From contig JAAUZV010000006.1 in NCBI GenBank assembly GCA_014804425.1, forward strand, positions 42,421 to 106,420: a DNA stretch of 64,000 nucleotides. The letters are read 5' to 3'. This DNA comes from Lachnospiraceae bacterium (GTDB lineage: Bacteria > Bacillota > Clostridia > Lachnospirales > Lachnospiraceae). The notes beneath the pieces were generated by a model. The model had not been told where the DNA came from and did not search any database. It saw only the letters and a list, made by a program, of their open reading frames with translations. Shown here in pieces: positions 51,382 through 59,015 of this stretch. How positions within the stretch are numbered: position 1 is the stretch's first letter; each line of letters starts with the position of its first letter. A program made the position numbers and the translations under genes.

Positions 51382-52461
51382 CTATGAAAAACGCTCGTTT
51401 CCCAGACGGATATGCAAATATCTTGTATAAGCACAAAAAGCCGCAGGCATGGGATATTTTTCTTCGGTCTCCCCTGCCCTGGCAAACAATAGCTGCGTAT
51501 CGGGTGCTTTTTCCAGCTCGTCAACCCGGATCGCATAGCCCGCCATATGCCATTCCTTGTGCGTAAAAATATGCCTGCTCCGCTCAAGCTCCCGCACATA
51601 AATGGGCGCATAGCCCATTGCTTTTACAACGCGGATGACTTCCTCCTTTGTACGGATGCCTTCCACCCACGGAAATTCATACATTCCTGCAAGCAGTCCC
51701 TTTTCGGGGCGCTTACGGATCGCCGTCTGATCCTCGTCCTGAAGGATCAGGATCGTGTACTCCTCAACGGTTCTTGTTTTTTTCGGCTTTTTTATCGGAT
51801 ATGCCGTTTCCATGCCGCCCTCATGCGCCTTGCAGAGCTTCTCCCACGGGCATTCCGCACAGTGCGGCGCGCCGTTCGGCACACAGACTGTCGCGCCGAG
51901 CTCCATCAACGCCTGATTAAACGCTCCGACCCGCTGATGCGGAATCACTTCTTTAAGCTGCTGCTCCATCTCCCTCTTGGCAGATGCGGACAATACATCC
52001 GCCTCGTAACGGCATGCCCGCGCGATCACTCGCAGTACATTGCCGTCCACAGCGGGATAGGGTAATCCGAACGCGATTGATGCGATCGCTCCCGCCGTGT
52101 AGCTGCCGATTCCCGGCAGCGAAAGAATTTGGTCATAAGAAGCCGGCATTTCTCCGCCGTACTGCTCCATGAGCATGACCGCCGCCTTCTTTAGGTTGCG
52201 CGCCCGGTTATAATACCCCAGCCCCTCCCAGAGCTTCAGCAATTCATCGTCGCCGACCTCGGAAAGACTTCGAATATCGGGCAGCCTTCTCATGAAACGC
52301 TCATAATACGGCTTCACAGCCTCCACGCGCGTCTGTTGAAGCATGATCTCCGATACCCATACGCGATAGGGCGTCGGCTGCTCTCTCCATGGCAGCACCC
52401 TTGCATGCTTATCATACCATTGTAGCAGGGGTTGCACAAGACTTTTTAATGCGTTTTTCAT
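51382..52461 (-). CDS. mutY: A/G-specific adenine glycosylase
   Basis: MutY removes adenine mispaired with 8-oxoguanine. The 359-residue protein has the catalytic glutamate in VSEIMLQQTRVE, the helix-hairpin-helix LPGIGSYTAGAI and the aspartate in PAVDGNVLRV. The iron-sulfur cluster cysteines follow as C-x7-C-x2-C-x5-C (CVPNGAPHCAECPWEKLC); the first spacing is one longer than in E. coli. The C-terminal NUDIX-like domain that recognises 8-oxoguanine is present, with HIFTHKEWHM. It lies 125 bases after the 5'-nucleotidase gene. Confidence 0.95.
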   Translation of the reverse strand: MKNALKSLVQPLLQWYDKHARVLPWREQPTPYRVWVSEIMLQQTRVEAVKPYYERFMRRLPDIRSLSEVGDDELLKLWEGLGYYNRARNLKKAAVMLMEQYGGEMPASYDQILSLPGIGSYTAGAIASIAFGLPYPAVDGNVLRVIARACRYEADVLSASAKREMEQQLKEVIPHQRVGAFNQALMELGATVCVPNGAPHCAECPWEKLCKAHEGGMETAYPIKKPKKTRTVEEYTILILQDEDQTAIRKRPEKGLLAGMYEFPWVEGIRTKEEVIRVVKAMGYAPIYVRELERSRHIFTHKEWHMAGYAIRVDELEKAPDTQLLFARAGETEEKYPMPAAFCAYTRYLHIRLGNERFS

Positions 52462-52586
52462 GATGATACCCCCGCATATCGCAAGCTTTTCCCGCGATAC
52501 GCATCAATTTAAGAAGCTTTTCCGATCGCTTCTTGCTCCATCGTACTTTTTTCGCTAAAGAATACACTTCACTCAACCGCCATTCT

Positions 52587-53495
52587 TTAAGCGGAATTTC
52601 TGTATGGCACACGCGCCGTCGGCACGACTGCCGCCGCCTGCAGCGTATGCGTCTGCTGATCGTCAAAGAATATCTGCGCGCCGAATGCCTTGAGCACATC
52701 CTTTTTGGCGATCCCTCCCAAAAAAAACGCCTCGTCAATCCGTACGTTCCATGCACGAAGCGTACGGATCACCCTTTCATGCGCGGGCGCGCTCCTCGAT
52801 GTGACGAGCGCCGTCCTGATGGGCGCACACTCCGGCGGAAACTCTCTTTGCAAATCCGAGAGTGCTTTCAAAAAACGGGCAAACGGACCCTCTCCCATTG
52901 GTTTAGACGCATTGGCAAGCTCATTTTGTTCAAACGCCTGCAAACCTTTTTCCTGAAAGATACGTTCCGACGCATCCGAAAAAAGCACGGCATCCCCGTC
53001 AAACGCAATCCGAATACAGTCCGGCAGCCGACTCTCCTCATAAGTATGTACACCATCCGCACATACAATTCCTGCCGCAATGCCTGAATCAATCGCCTTC
53101 TGCACATCATTTTCATCCGCAGACAGGAACAGATCGGTCTCAAACGCCTCCAAGTACGGCGCAAGGGACGCTCCGCTCGCCAGTACCGCTCTCGTGATGT
53201 TCAGTCCGTATTCATGAATCGAGTGAAACACCCGCAAAGAGGTGTCCGCGCTGTTGCGCGACATAATGATGACCTCAACGCGGTTTTCAAAACCGGGCAG
53301 ATGATTGACATTGAGCAGCGCCCGAATGAGTCCGAATCCCGGTCCCGGTTTCAGTATATCATATTCATGCTCCAGTTGATACTTACAAAATGCGGCAACA
53401 CCCTCCCGCTCAAATAACGCATCCTCAAAGCTTAAGTCAAACAGCGCCCTCGTCGAAACGCCGATGACAAGCTTTCCGTTTAGTTCATACGCCAT
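52587..53495 (-). CDS. Cytosolic 5'-nucleotidase (NT5C1-like)
   Basis: A 302-residue enzyme of the 5'-nucleotidase family PF06189, related to animal cN-I, which dephosphorylates AMP or other nucleoside monophosphates. Seen are the N-terminal VIGVSTRALFDL, the motif I-like EVIIMSRNSADTS, a middle RIAFDGDAVLFSD and the C-terminal FFLGGIAKKDVL and IFFDDQQTH. The usual length is about 300 residues. AAGGAG ten bases before the ATG at 53495 is used. An SOS-box-like dyad lies in the leader, so DNA damage may induce it (inference). Confidence 0.85.
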   Translation of the reverse strand: MAYELNGKLVIGVSTRALFDLSFEDALFEREGVAAFCKYQLEHEYDILKPGPGFGLIRALLNVNHLPGFENRVEVIIMSRNSADTSLRVFHSIHEYGLNITRAVLASGASLAPYLEAFETDLFLSADENDVQKAIDSGIAAGIVCADGVHTYEESRLPDCIRIAFDGDAVLFSDASERIFQEKGLQAFEQNELANASKPMGEGPFARFLKALSDLQREFPPECAPIRTALVTSRSAPAHERVIRTLRAWNVRIDEAFFLGGIAKKDVLKAFGAQIFFDDQQTHTLQAAAVVPTARVPYRNSA

Positions 53496-53518
53496 ATCCG
53501 CCCGCTCCTTTCCGTTTT

Positions 53519-53532
53519 CGAACACTTGTTCC
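53519..53532. promoter_or_regulatory. SOS-box-like dyad before the 5'-nucleotidase
   Basis: CGAAC-ACTT-GTTCC contains the GAAC-N4-GTTC core of Gram-positive LexA operators. It lies just downstream of the predicted start, where a repressor would block transcription. Confidence 0.5.
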
Positions 53533-53545
53533 GAATGTACGTTCT

Positions 53546-53574
53546 ATTTTAGGACATTTATGACGAAAATGCAA
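53546..53574 (-). promoter_or_regulatory. Promoter of the 5'-nucleotidase
   Basis: On the minus strand TTGCAT (53574-53569), a 17-base spacer and TAAAAT (53551-53546). Confidence 0.55.
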
Positions 53575-53628
53575 GGCATTCTTTTGATACAGGTACGAAA
53601 AAACGATTAAGCGCTGCCGGGTTCCGCA

Positions 53629-54255
53629 TCAGCGCAGCCGGTTACACTCATATCTCTGAAAGGTCATCAGACAATTCTGAATCTGCCGGTATCGCTCCTC
53701 CAAATCTCCCGAATCGACCTCGATATCGAGCGCCGCCGCGATCGTATTGAGCATATCCTGCGTCACTTTATCACGCATCGCAGAAAAAATATTCAGCTTC
53801 TGCTCATAAGTGTCGGCATCCAGAAACGCAAGCACATTCTCATCAATCGCCCACTCCGCACCTACTTCCTCCTCGGCCTGACCCTGCGCGGTTTTCTCCG
53901 CTGTCTGTTCAAGCATGGTTTCCGCCGTTACGAACTCATCGATTTCCTCCGCCGCGCTCCCGGACGTCTCTGTTTCGGGAACCGATCCCGCCGCTTCCAT
54001 CCGCGCCTCCGGCAAAGATTCTTCATCGGATATCAGTTCAAAGCGATAGCGCTGCGTGGCTGACGGATATTTCTCACGGTCAACCTCACTCATAAACAGG
54101 GAAAGCGGCCTTACATAAATCGTAAACGGCGGATATAACGCCTGATAAACCACCTGCTCGGTCGCATCCTCGGCGTGTTTGGCGATTGCGAGTATCTGAT
54201 AACAATTCCCCTTAAAATGTCTGTATCTCTCGTAAGCTTTCGGAATATGACGCAT
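53629..54255 (-). CDS. DUF1653-domain protein
   Basis: A 208-residue cytoplasmic protein. The first 60 residues carry the DUF1653 pattern (YERYRHFKGNCYQILAIAKH, then VVYQALYPPFTIYVRPLSLF), a small beta-barrel of unknown function common in Firmicutes. An acidic linker rich in Glu, Ala and Thr (about 85-135) follows, then a helical C-terminal domain of about 70 residues. AAGGAG lies before the ATG. No neighbour suggests a role. Confidence 0.8.
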   Translation of the reverse strand: MRHIPKAYERYRHFKGNCYQILAIAKHAEDATEQVVYQALYPPFTIYVRPLSLFMSEVDREKYPSATQRYRFELISDEESLPEARMEAAGSVPETETSGSAAEEIDEFVTAETMLEQTAEKTAQGQAEEEVGAEWAIDENVLAFLDADTYEQKLNIFSAMRDKVTQDMLNTIAAALDIEVDSGDLEERYRQIQNCLMTFQRYECNRLR

Positions 54256-54380
54256 GACGGATTCTCCTTTTCACGATATTTATATCCTATCCCATCATAC
54301 TCCATTCATACCTGCTTGTCATGTCCTATTTCACATGTTCTGACTATCCTATTCCATTCATCATATTAATATACAACCCC

Positions 54381-54836
54381 TTAGAAGCTCAGCCGAACGA
54401 TAACCGTGCTCTTTTCATCCGGAAAGCTTAAAATTTCCAAGCCTTCCTGCAGGGATTCACGCTCCGTCCCCGTCAGTCGGGCAATTCCCGCATGATGCAC
54501 CTCAAGCCTGTATTCCCTAACGCCGTCGGGCTGCGTGATCTTGGTCAGATTCATACCGCTGTTGTGCAGTCCGTAATCCATGAGCAGCCCGTGAACCTCC
54601 GTGCAATATACCTTTTCCCATTCATCGTACGCTGCTTCGTCATAGCCGCTCCCGTGCGCCTCGTTTCCCTGCACACACATCGTCACGCAGAACAGGCCGA
54701 TCAGTAATAACAGCAGCAGGATCAAAGCGTCTGCCCCGCGTCCTTCTTTCTTCTGTTCGTCTCTGCGCCGTCCCGCCGCACGCCTGTTTCGCCTTTGTTC
54801 TTCCGACCTTGAATAAAGTTCCATTCTTCTTCCCAT
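54381..54836 (-). CDS. Small membrane-anchored protein of unknown function
   Basis: A 151-residue protein I do not recognise. A strongly basic N-terminus (RRMELYSRSEEQRRNRRAAGRRR) precedes one hydrophobic segment (about 35-52) rich in leucine, then an extracytoplasmic-looking alpha/beta domain of about 95 residues containing two cysteines. The start at 54836 follows GGGAGG by nine bases; the track's longer form is less likely. The gene is divergent from the TetR regulator across a 424-base gap. Confidence 0.6.
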   Translation of the reverse strand: MGRRMELYSRSEEQRRNRRAAGRRRDEQKKEGRGADALILLLLLLIGLFCVTMCVQGNEAHGSGYDEAAYDEWEKVYCTEVHGLLMDYGLHNSGMNLTKITQPDGVREYRLEVHHAGIARLTGTERESLQEGLEILSFPDEKSTVIVRLSF

Positions 54837-55205
54837 CGTTATCGCCCTCCCGTAATCGCTACACGGCATTGATCCGATTCCCCGGCAGCGCATCCCATGT
54901 CCCGCTGTCCTTGTTCTTCCCGGTGATCAAATAATTCCCGCCGTTCGTTTGCTCTGTGCCAATTTATAACCACAGCATACCAGCTCAAGAGAGAAATAAA
55001 ACGGACTTTATCATTGCCTCTTATCTTATTACCGGATAAAGAATGTTCTGTCGAACAGGAAGTAACGATGTTAGAAAAATGCAAATTTACTATAGTAAAG
55101 TGCGTTTACTCCTGCCAAAAATTTTCTGTCATCATTGCGATCAAATAATACCTTACACGGATGGTAAAAAGTGAAATACTCCCCCGACAAACCATTCCAA
55201 AAAGA
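54837..55205. other. Gap between the small membrane protein and the tetR promoter
   Basis: Apart from the TetR promoter and operator at its right edge, this stretch holds a dyad TGTTC-TGTC-GAACA near 55043-55056 and otherwise nothing I can name. The minus-strand ORFs of the track here are shadows. Confidence 0.5.
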
Positions 55206-55234
55206 TTGACATATTGAACACCGTTCAATATACT
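55206..55234 (+). promoter_or_regulatory. Promoter of the tetR-alkD pair
   Basis: TTGACA (55206-55211), a 17-base spacer and TATACT (55229-55234), one base from consensus at both boxes. The spacer is almost filled by the operator. Confidence 0.9.
55211..55231. promoter_or_regulatory. TetR autoregulatory operator
   Basis: ATATTGAAC-ACC-GTTCAATAT, a perfect nine-base dyad with a three-base centre, placed between and touching the -35 and -10. Binding would block RNA polymerase. The core TTGAAC-N3-GTTCAA recurs before degV. Confidence 0.85.
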
Positions 55235-55260
55235 GATAGTAATAAGGGGAGGCATCCGTC

Positions 55261-55839
55261 ATGGCACAGAGCAGCGCAGTAAAAGAACATATCATTGCAG
55301 TCACTACCGACCTGATCCTGCAATACGAGGGCGACATCAACCGCATTACCGCGCGCATGATCGCAGGGCAGGCGGACATCGCCCTGGGGCTGATCAATTA
55401 TCATTTCGGAAGCAAGGAAAAGCTCATCACCGAATGCGTCCAACGCATTATCGGAAAGGTTGTTTCCTCGTTTCAGATGACGCAGACGTTTGAGACGGAC
55501 AAGGAGCGCCTGAGAGCATGGGCGACTTCCGTGTTTGATTTTCTTTATGAGCATTCCGCTATGTCTCATATTTCCATTTTGGAGGATCTTCAAAATTATA
55601 CGACGCGCTGCAATTCCGTACTCACACAGCGCGGCTTTCTCTTTGCGCTAAAAAATGACGTTGCGGACGAGGATCGGGCTATTTTAGCCTTCACCCTGCT
55701 CTCCGCCATGCAGACCGCTTTTCTCGGAAATGAGACGGTAAAGCTGCTGCTCGGCTATGACTTTAGCAGGCAGGAAGAACGCGCCGCCTATATCAAAAAG
55801 CTGGTGGACATTCTTTTTGACGGGGCAGAGCCCTTGTAA
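55261..55839 (+). CDS. TetR-family transcriptional repressor
   Basis: A 192-residue dimeric regulator. The N-terminal helix-turn-helix (about 25-55) includes ITARMIAGQADIALGLINYHFGSKEKL with the family's YHFGSKEKL end. The C-terminal ligand domain is helical. The ligand is unknown. A perfect dyad in its own promoter indicates autorepression. GGGGAGG eight bases before the ATG is a good ribosome binding site. The downstream AlkD-like gene starts 25 bases after its stop. Occurrence of the same operator at degV hints at a fatty-acid-related ligand. Confidence 0.92.
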   Translation: MAQSSAVKEHIIAVTTDLILQYEGDINRITARMIAGQADIALGLINYHFGSKEKLITECVQRIIGKVVSSFQMTQTFETDKERLRAWATSVFDFLYEHSAMSHISILEDLQNYTTRCNSVLTQRGFLFALKNDVADEDRAILAFTLLSAMQTAFLGNETVKLLLGYDFSRQEERAAYIKKLVDILFDGAEPL

Positions 55840-55863
55840 ATTCGTTTTCTATGGAGGATTTCC

Positions 55864-56538
55864 ATGAATCAAATCGTTGAAGATGCAGTCAGAAAAATAC
55901 AGGAGTTAAACCAACAGGTGCCGGAAGGAAAGCATATCATTACCGGAGATATCAGGAGGCTGTCGGCTAAATTATTTCGGCAGATCCCCGATCGGGATAT
56001 TGCAGCTGTTTTTTCTTTGTGCGAAGATCTATTGGAACAACATGATTGGGCTTTGGGCGTCATCGCTTTTGATTGGGCATACCGGATGAAAAGCCAATAT
56101 TCCGAAAGCACCTATGACATCTTCTATCGCTGGCTCAAAAAGTACGTCCGGGGCTGGGGCGACTGTGATGATTTTTGTACACACGCATTCGGCGAATTGC
56201 TGAGACAATACCCATCGCTTTTTCCCAAAATAACGGAGTGGACAAAGGACGGAGATTTTTGGGTCCGCCGCGCATCAGCGGTTATCCTGATTCCCTCCAT
56301 TCTGCGTGATGATTACAAAGAACTCTCTCCTTTCATCATCTCCGACGCTCTGATGTCGGACGAGCATGATCTGGTGCAAAAAGGGTATGGCTGGATGTTA
56401 AAAAGTCTCTCGCAGATTGACATGCCTTCCGTAAAAAAATATTTGATCGCAAATCATGGTAACATGCCGCGAACGGCATATCGCTATGCATTGGAAAAAT
56501 TTGATAAAAAGACGCGAGACGAATTAATGAGTCTGTAA
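55864..56538 (+). CDS. AlkD-like HEAT-repeat DNA glycosylase
   Basis: A 224-residue all-helical protein of the DNA alkylation repair (AlkC/AlkD) family, which excises alkylated bases without flipping them. HEAT-like helix pairs are visible throughout, with the family segments FDWAYRMKSQY, RGWGDCDDFCTHAFGELL and DFWVRRASAVILI. The conserved Trp/Asp residues of WGDCDDF and the VRRA arginines are present. GGAGG six bases before the ATG supports the start. It shares the TetR promoter, so its expression probably follows the TetR ligand. Confidence 0.88.
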   Translation: MNQIVEDAVRKIQELNQQVPEGKHIITGDIRRLSAKLFRQIPDRDIAAVFSLCEDLLEQHDWALGVIAFDWAYRMKSQYSESTYDIFYRWLKKYVRGWGDCDDFCTHAFGELLRQYPSLFPKITEWTKDGDFWVRRASAVILIPSILRDDYKELSPFIISDALMSDEHDLVQKGYGWMLKSLSQIDMPSVKKYLIANHGNMPRTAYRYALEKFDKKTRDELMSL

Positions 56539-56595
56539 CGTCAACGGGTTGATTCCTTGGATTACTATTTTTGATATCTGTCTATGTGCCGCTCA

Positions 56596-56640
56596 AAAAA
56601 GAGAGGTATCATATCACTTTCCGATATGCCCCTCTCTTTC
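56596..56640. terminator. Bidirectional terminator between alkD-like and sigma genes
   Basis: AAAGAGAGG...CCTCTCTTT with an internal ATATC/GATAT extension. The minus-strand side ends in six T residues, so it serves the convergent sigma-factor gene best. Confidence 0.8.
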
Positions 56641-56712
56641 TATTGGCACCGCCATGACTGCTTCAACGCCTGATGATGATATTACGAAGGTGTCAATTTG
56701 ATCCGCATTTCC

Positions 56713-58035
56713 TTAGAGAATATAATCCGTGATGCAATCATACCAATGCACATAGGTAATACCGTTGATCATGAGTTGTTCGTTTTCCGGAAGCTGCTCG
56801 CTCCATCTTTTCTTATAATAGTCGATTGCCCAATCATCCCGGTTGAACCGCCGCCATAGGATCGTCTTGCCGTTTTGATCTAAGAATTGCTCTGATACCA
56901 CCCCGCAATTGTAGGTTTCCATGTCCATCACACAGACAGTGTCATAGCTCTTTCCATCGATCGTAACGGTATATCTGCCAACAATATCCAGCATAAATTC
57001 TTTGTCTGCGCTCGTAATGACCGTTCCGTTTCTTACGATATCACCCTTTGGAGAGAGGTTCGTTTCATTTCCGCAGTTGTCTTCTCCAAACCCCCAGTTC
57101 AGCATAAATTCATCGCCATCGAGGAATGTAATATAGTTTCTGATATCTCCGTCATTTGTAAGCGCTGCCAGATAGCGGCAGTGCGTGTCCGTAAGCTGTG
57201 CCACAAATGTGCGATCTATCACTTCGATCTTATCAGAATATGAACTTTCCCTCGCCGTCAATTCCACTCCCTCAATGCCGTGTACCTTCGCTTTTCCGAT
57301 AACCTCCATATCATACACATGACTACACTTACGCGAAGGCATATCATATATCCCCCAGGAAAGTTTTTCCCCAAGTTTTGGAACAAGCAGCCATCCCATC
57401 AATTCTTCCCATTTCACTGCAAACGGACTTTCAGAGCTTTCCTCTATTTTGTATTCCGGAAGCCATTCAGGTAATTTTTTCATACTAATCCCTCCATTCT
57501 TATAAAACCCGCTTGTGAAGGAACTTTGTTCCCTCGCATTTTCTCCCTTCGATCTGCCGGTGCGATACGGATATTTGCTTTTGAATTCCTGCTTTGCCGT
57601 ATGAAGTCTGCTTTTCACGGTCCCTACAGGAATGTCCAGCCGTTTTGCAATTTCTGCCTGAGACATTTCCTTCCAAAAGTACAGATAAAGAATCTGCTTG
57701 TCTTTGTCACCCAGCAGTTCCCATGTATCTCTTACGGTATACACCTCCGAAACACCGTGCCTGCCATCCGAAAATCCTTGCTCTGCCAGTCCATCAATCG
57801 GAATCTCAAACTGAATTGCCCTCTTACGAAAATAATCGTTACATTTATTTCTGGCGATACTCAGTATCCAGGCTTTAAATGAATCTTTCTTTTTTAACTG
57901 ATTAAATCTTTGATAAGCCGTAAGATATACCTCCTGCAGTACATCATCCGCATCTGCTTTTGCATTCAACCGAAATCGCACAAAACGTTCTACAGATACT
58001 CGCACGGCAGCGAGCATTATTTCAAAATCATCCAC
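56713..58035 (-). CDS. ECF sigma factor fused to an extra C-terminal domain
   Basis: A 440-residue protein. Residues 1-160 are a standard ECF sigma-70: region 2 (DADDVLQEVYLTAYQRF, then FKAWILSIARNKCNDYFRK) and region 4 (LYFWKEMSQAEIAKRLD, VGTVKSRLHTAKQEF). After a linker without domain character (about 160-184) comes a 256-residue beta-rich domain I do not recognise. An internal ATG at 57483 (residue 185) has GGAGGG six bases upstream, so the second domain may also be made separately or was once its own gene. The start is GTG with AAGGAGG seven bases upstream. A divergent lipoprotein gene may be its target. Confidence 0.85.
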   Translation of the reverse strand: MDDFEIMLAAVRVSVERFVRFRLNAKADADDVLQEVYLTAYQRFNQLKKKDSFKAWILSIARNKCNDYFRKRAIQFEIPIDGLAEQGFSDGRHGVSEVYTVRDTWELLGDKDKQILYLYFWKEMSQAEIAKRLDIPVGTVKSRLHTAKQEFKSKYPYRTGRSKGENAREQSSFTSGFYKNGGISMKKLPEWLPEYKIEESSESPFAVKWEELMGWLLVPKLGEKLSWGIYDMPSRKCSHVYDMEVIGKAKVHGIEGVELTARESSYSDKIEVIDRTFVAQLTDTHCRYLAALTNDGDIRNYITFLDGDEFMLNWGFGEDNCGNETNLSPKGDIVRNGTVITSADKEFMLDIVGRYTVTIDGKSYDTVCVMDMETYNCGVVSEQFLDQNGKTILWRRFNRDDWAIDYYKKRWSEQLPENEQLMINGITYVHWYDCITDYIL

Positions 58036-58205
58036 ACCGTCACCTCCTTACTTTTTTTGATCAAAACCGGTTTCAATTATATAGACGAATCCCGATACCC
58101 GGAGGTTCATTTTTCAGCATAATTCGTGTTAATAGAGACTGGAAAAAAAGTCAATCATGAAGTATGATATCTCATATAAAACAAGAAAAGTGGAGGAATA
58201 TCTGT

Positions 58206-59015
58206 ATGAAAAGATTTAGAATCTATGCCTCTATACTGACCTGCCTATTGATTTTCAGCGGGTGCGGTAAGACTCAGCAATCACCTGCTTTGTTTTCTGA
58301 CACTTCGCTTTCTTCCGATGATGTGCTTTCTTCCGATGATACAGCTTCCTCCGACGATACCCTTTCTCCTGACGATGCAGCTCCCTCCGACGATACCCTT
58401 TCTCCTGACGATGCAGCTCCCTCCGACGAGCTGCTTCCCTCAGAGGAACCCCTTTCTCCTTCGGAGCTTGCAATGGCGGCCTATTCCTCCTTTCTGTCAG
58501 GTGACATCTCCCTGTTTGACAGTGAGCAGTTATACACATGGCATCTGGAAGGTTGGGCGGATTTTATTCAATCCGATCTGACATATGAATATACTTATTT
58601 GGATTTGGACGGGGACGGCATTGAGGAACTGCTTATTCAGATGGAAGACGCTCCGCTCTGCTACAACGCCGTATTCCATTATGCCGACGGCGCACTGTTC
58701 TGTTGGAATCAGGATATGGTGGAAATGACATCCGGGGATTATCCTCTGCAGGATGGCACCATGGTGTCGCAGTATGATTATAATGACACCAGTTCTTATA
58801 CGGTATTCCGCTATCTGCCTGACGGAGAACGGGAGACGCTTTCCCAACTGTATGCCAGAGAGTCGATAGACGAAGACAGCGATCTTCCCTGTCCCTATTA
58901 TGAGGTAGGCGGCGTCGAGGTCGATCATAGCGTATTCGTGGAACAACTGGAGGAATTGATCACAAAGCAGCTGCTGCCGCGCTCGGCCTGGACTTCTATC
59001 GACAGGATGGATTAG
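58206..59015 (+). CDS. Secreted lipoprotein with Ser/Asp repeat linker and EF-hand-like loop
   Basis: A 269-residue lipoprotein. A signal peptide ends in LLIFSGCGK with the lipidated cysteine. A Ser/Asp/Pro linker of repeated SSDD and SPDDAAPSDDTL units follows (about 25-80), then a domain containing YLDLDGDGIEELLI, an EF-hand-like calcium loop. The start at 58206 follows GGAGG by nine bases. It is divergent from the ECF sigma gene, a common arrangement for sigma-regulated genes. Its 3' end overlaps the convergent MATE gene by 20 bases. Function unknown. Confidence 0.75.
   Translation: MKRFRIYASILTCLLIFSGCGKTQQSPALFSDTSLSSDDVLSSDDTASSDDTLSPDDAAPSDDTLSPDDAAPSDELLPSEEPLSPSELAMAAYSSFLSGDISLFDSEQLYTWHLEGWADFIQSDLTYEYTYLDLDGDGIEELLIQMEDAPLCYNAVFHYADGALFCWNQDMVEMTSGDYPLQDGTMVSQYDYNDTSSYTVFRYLPDGERETLSQLYARESIDEDSDLPCPYYEVGGVEVDHSVFVEQLEELITKQLLPRSAWTSIDRMD
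58353..58424. repeat. Perfect 36-bp tandem duplication in the lipoprotein gene
   Basis: Two adjacent identical 36-base units (58353-58388 and 58389-58424) encode the DDTLSPDDAAPS unit. Identity at the DNA level suggests a recent duplication. Confidence 0.9.

Noticed and set aside
52412-52756. 114-residue minus-strand ORF between mutY and the 5'-nucleotidase
   Set aside because: It overlaps both real genes in another frame, and its composition is a shadow of theirs.
55043-55056. TGTTC-N4-GAACA dyad as a LexA or TetR site
   Set aside because: The half-sites face the opposite way from GAAC-N4-GTTC, and the spacing differs from the TetR operator.
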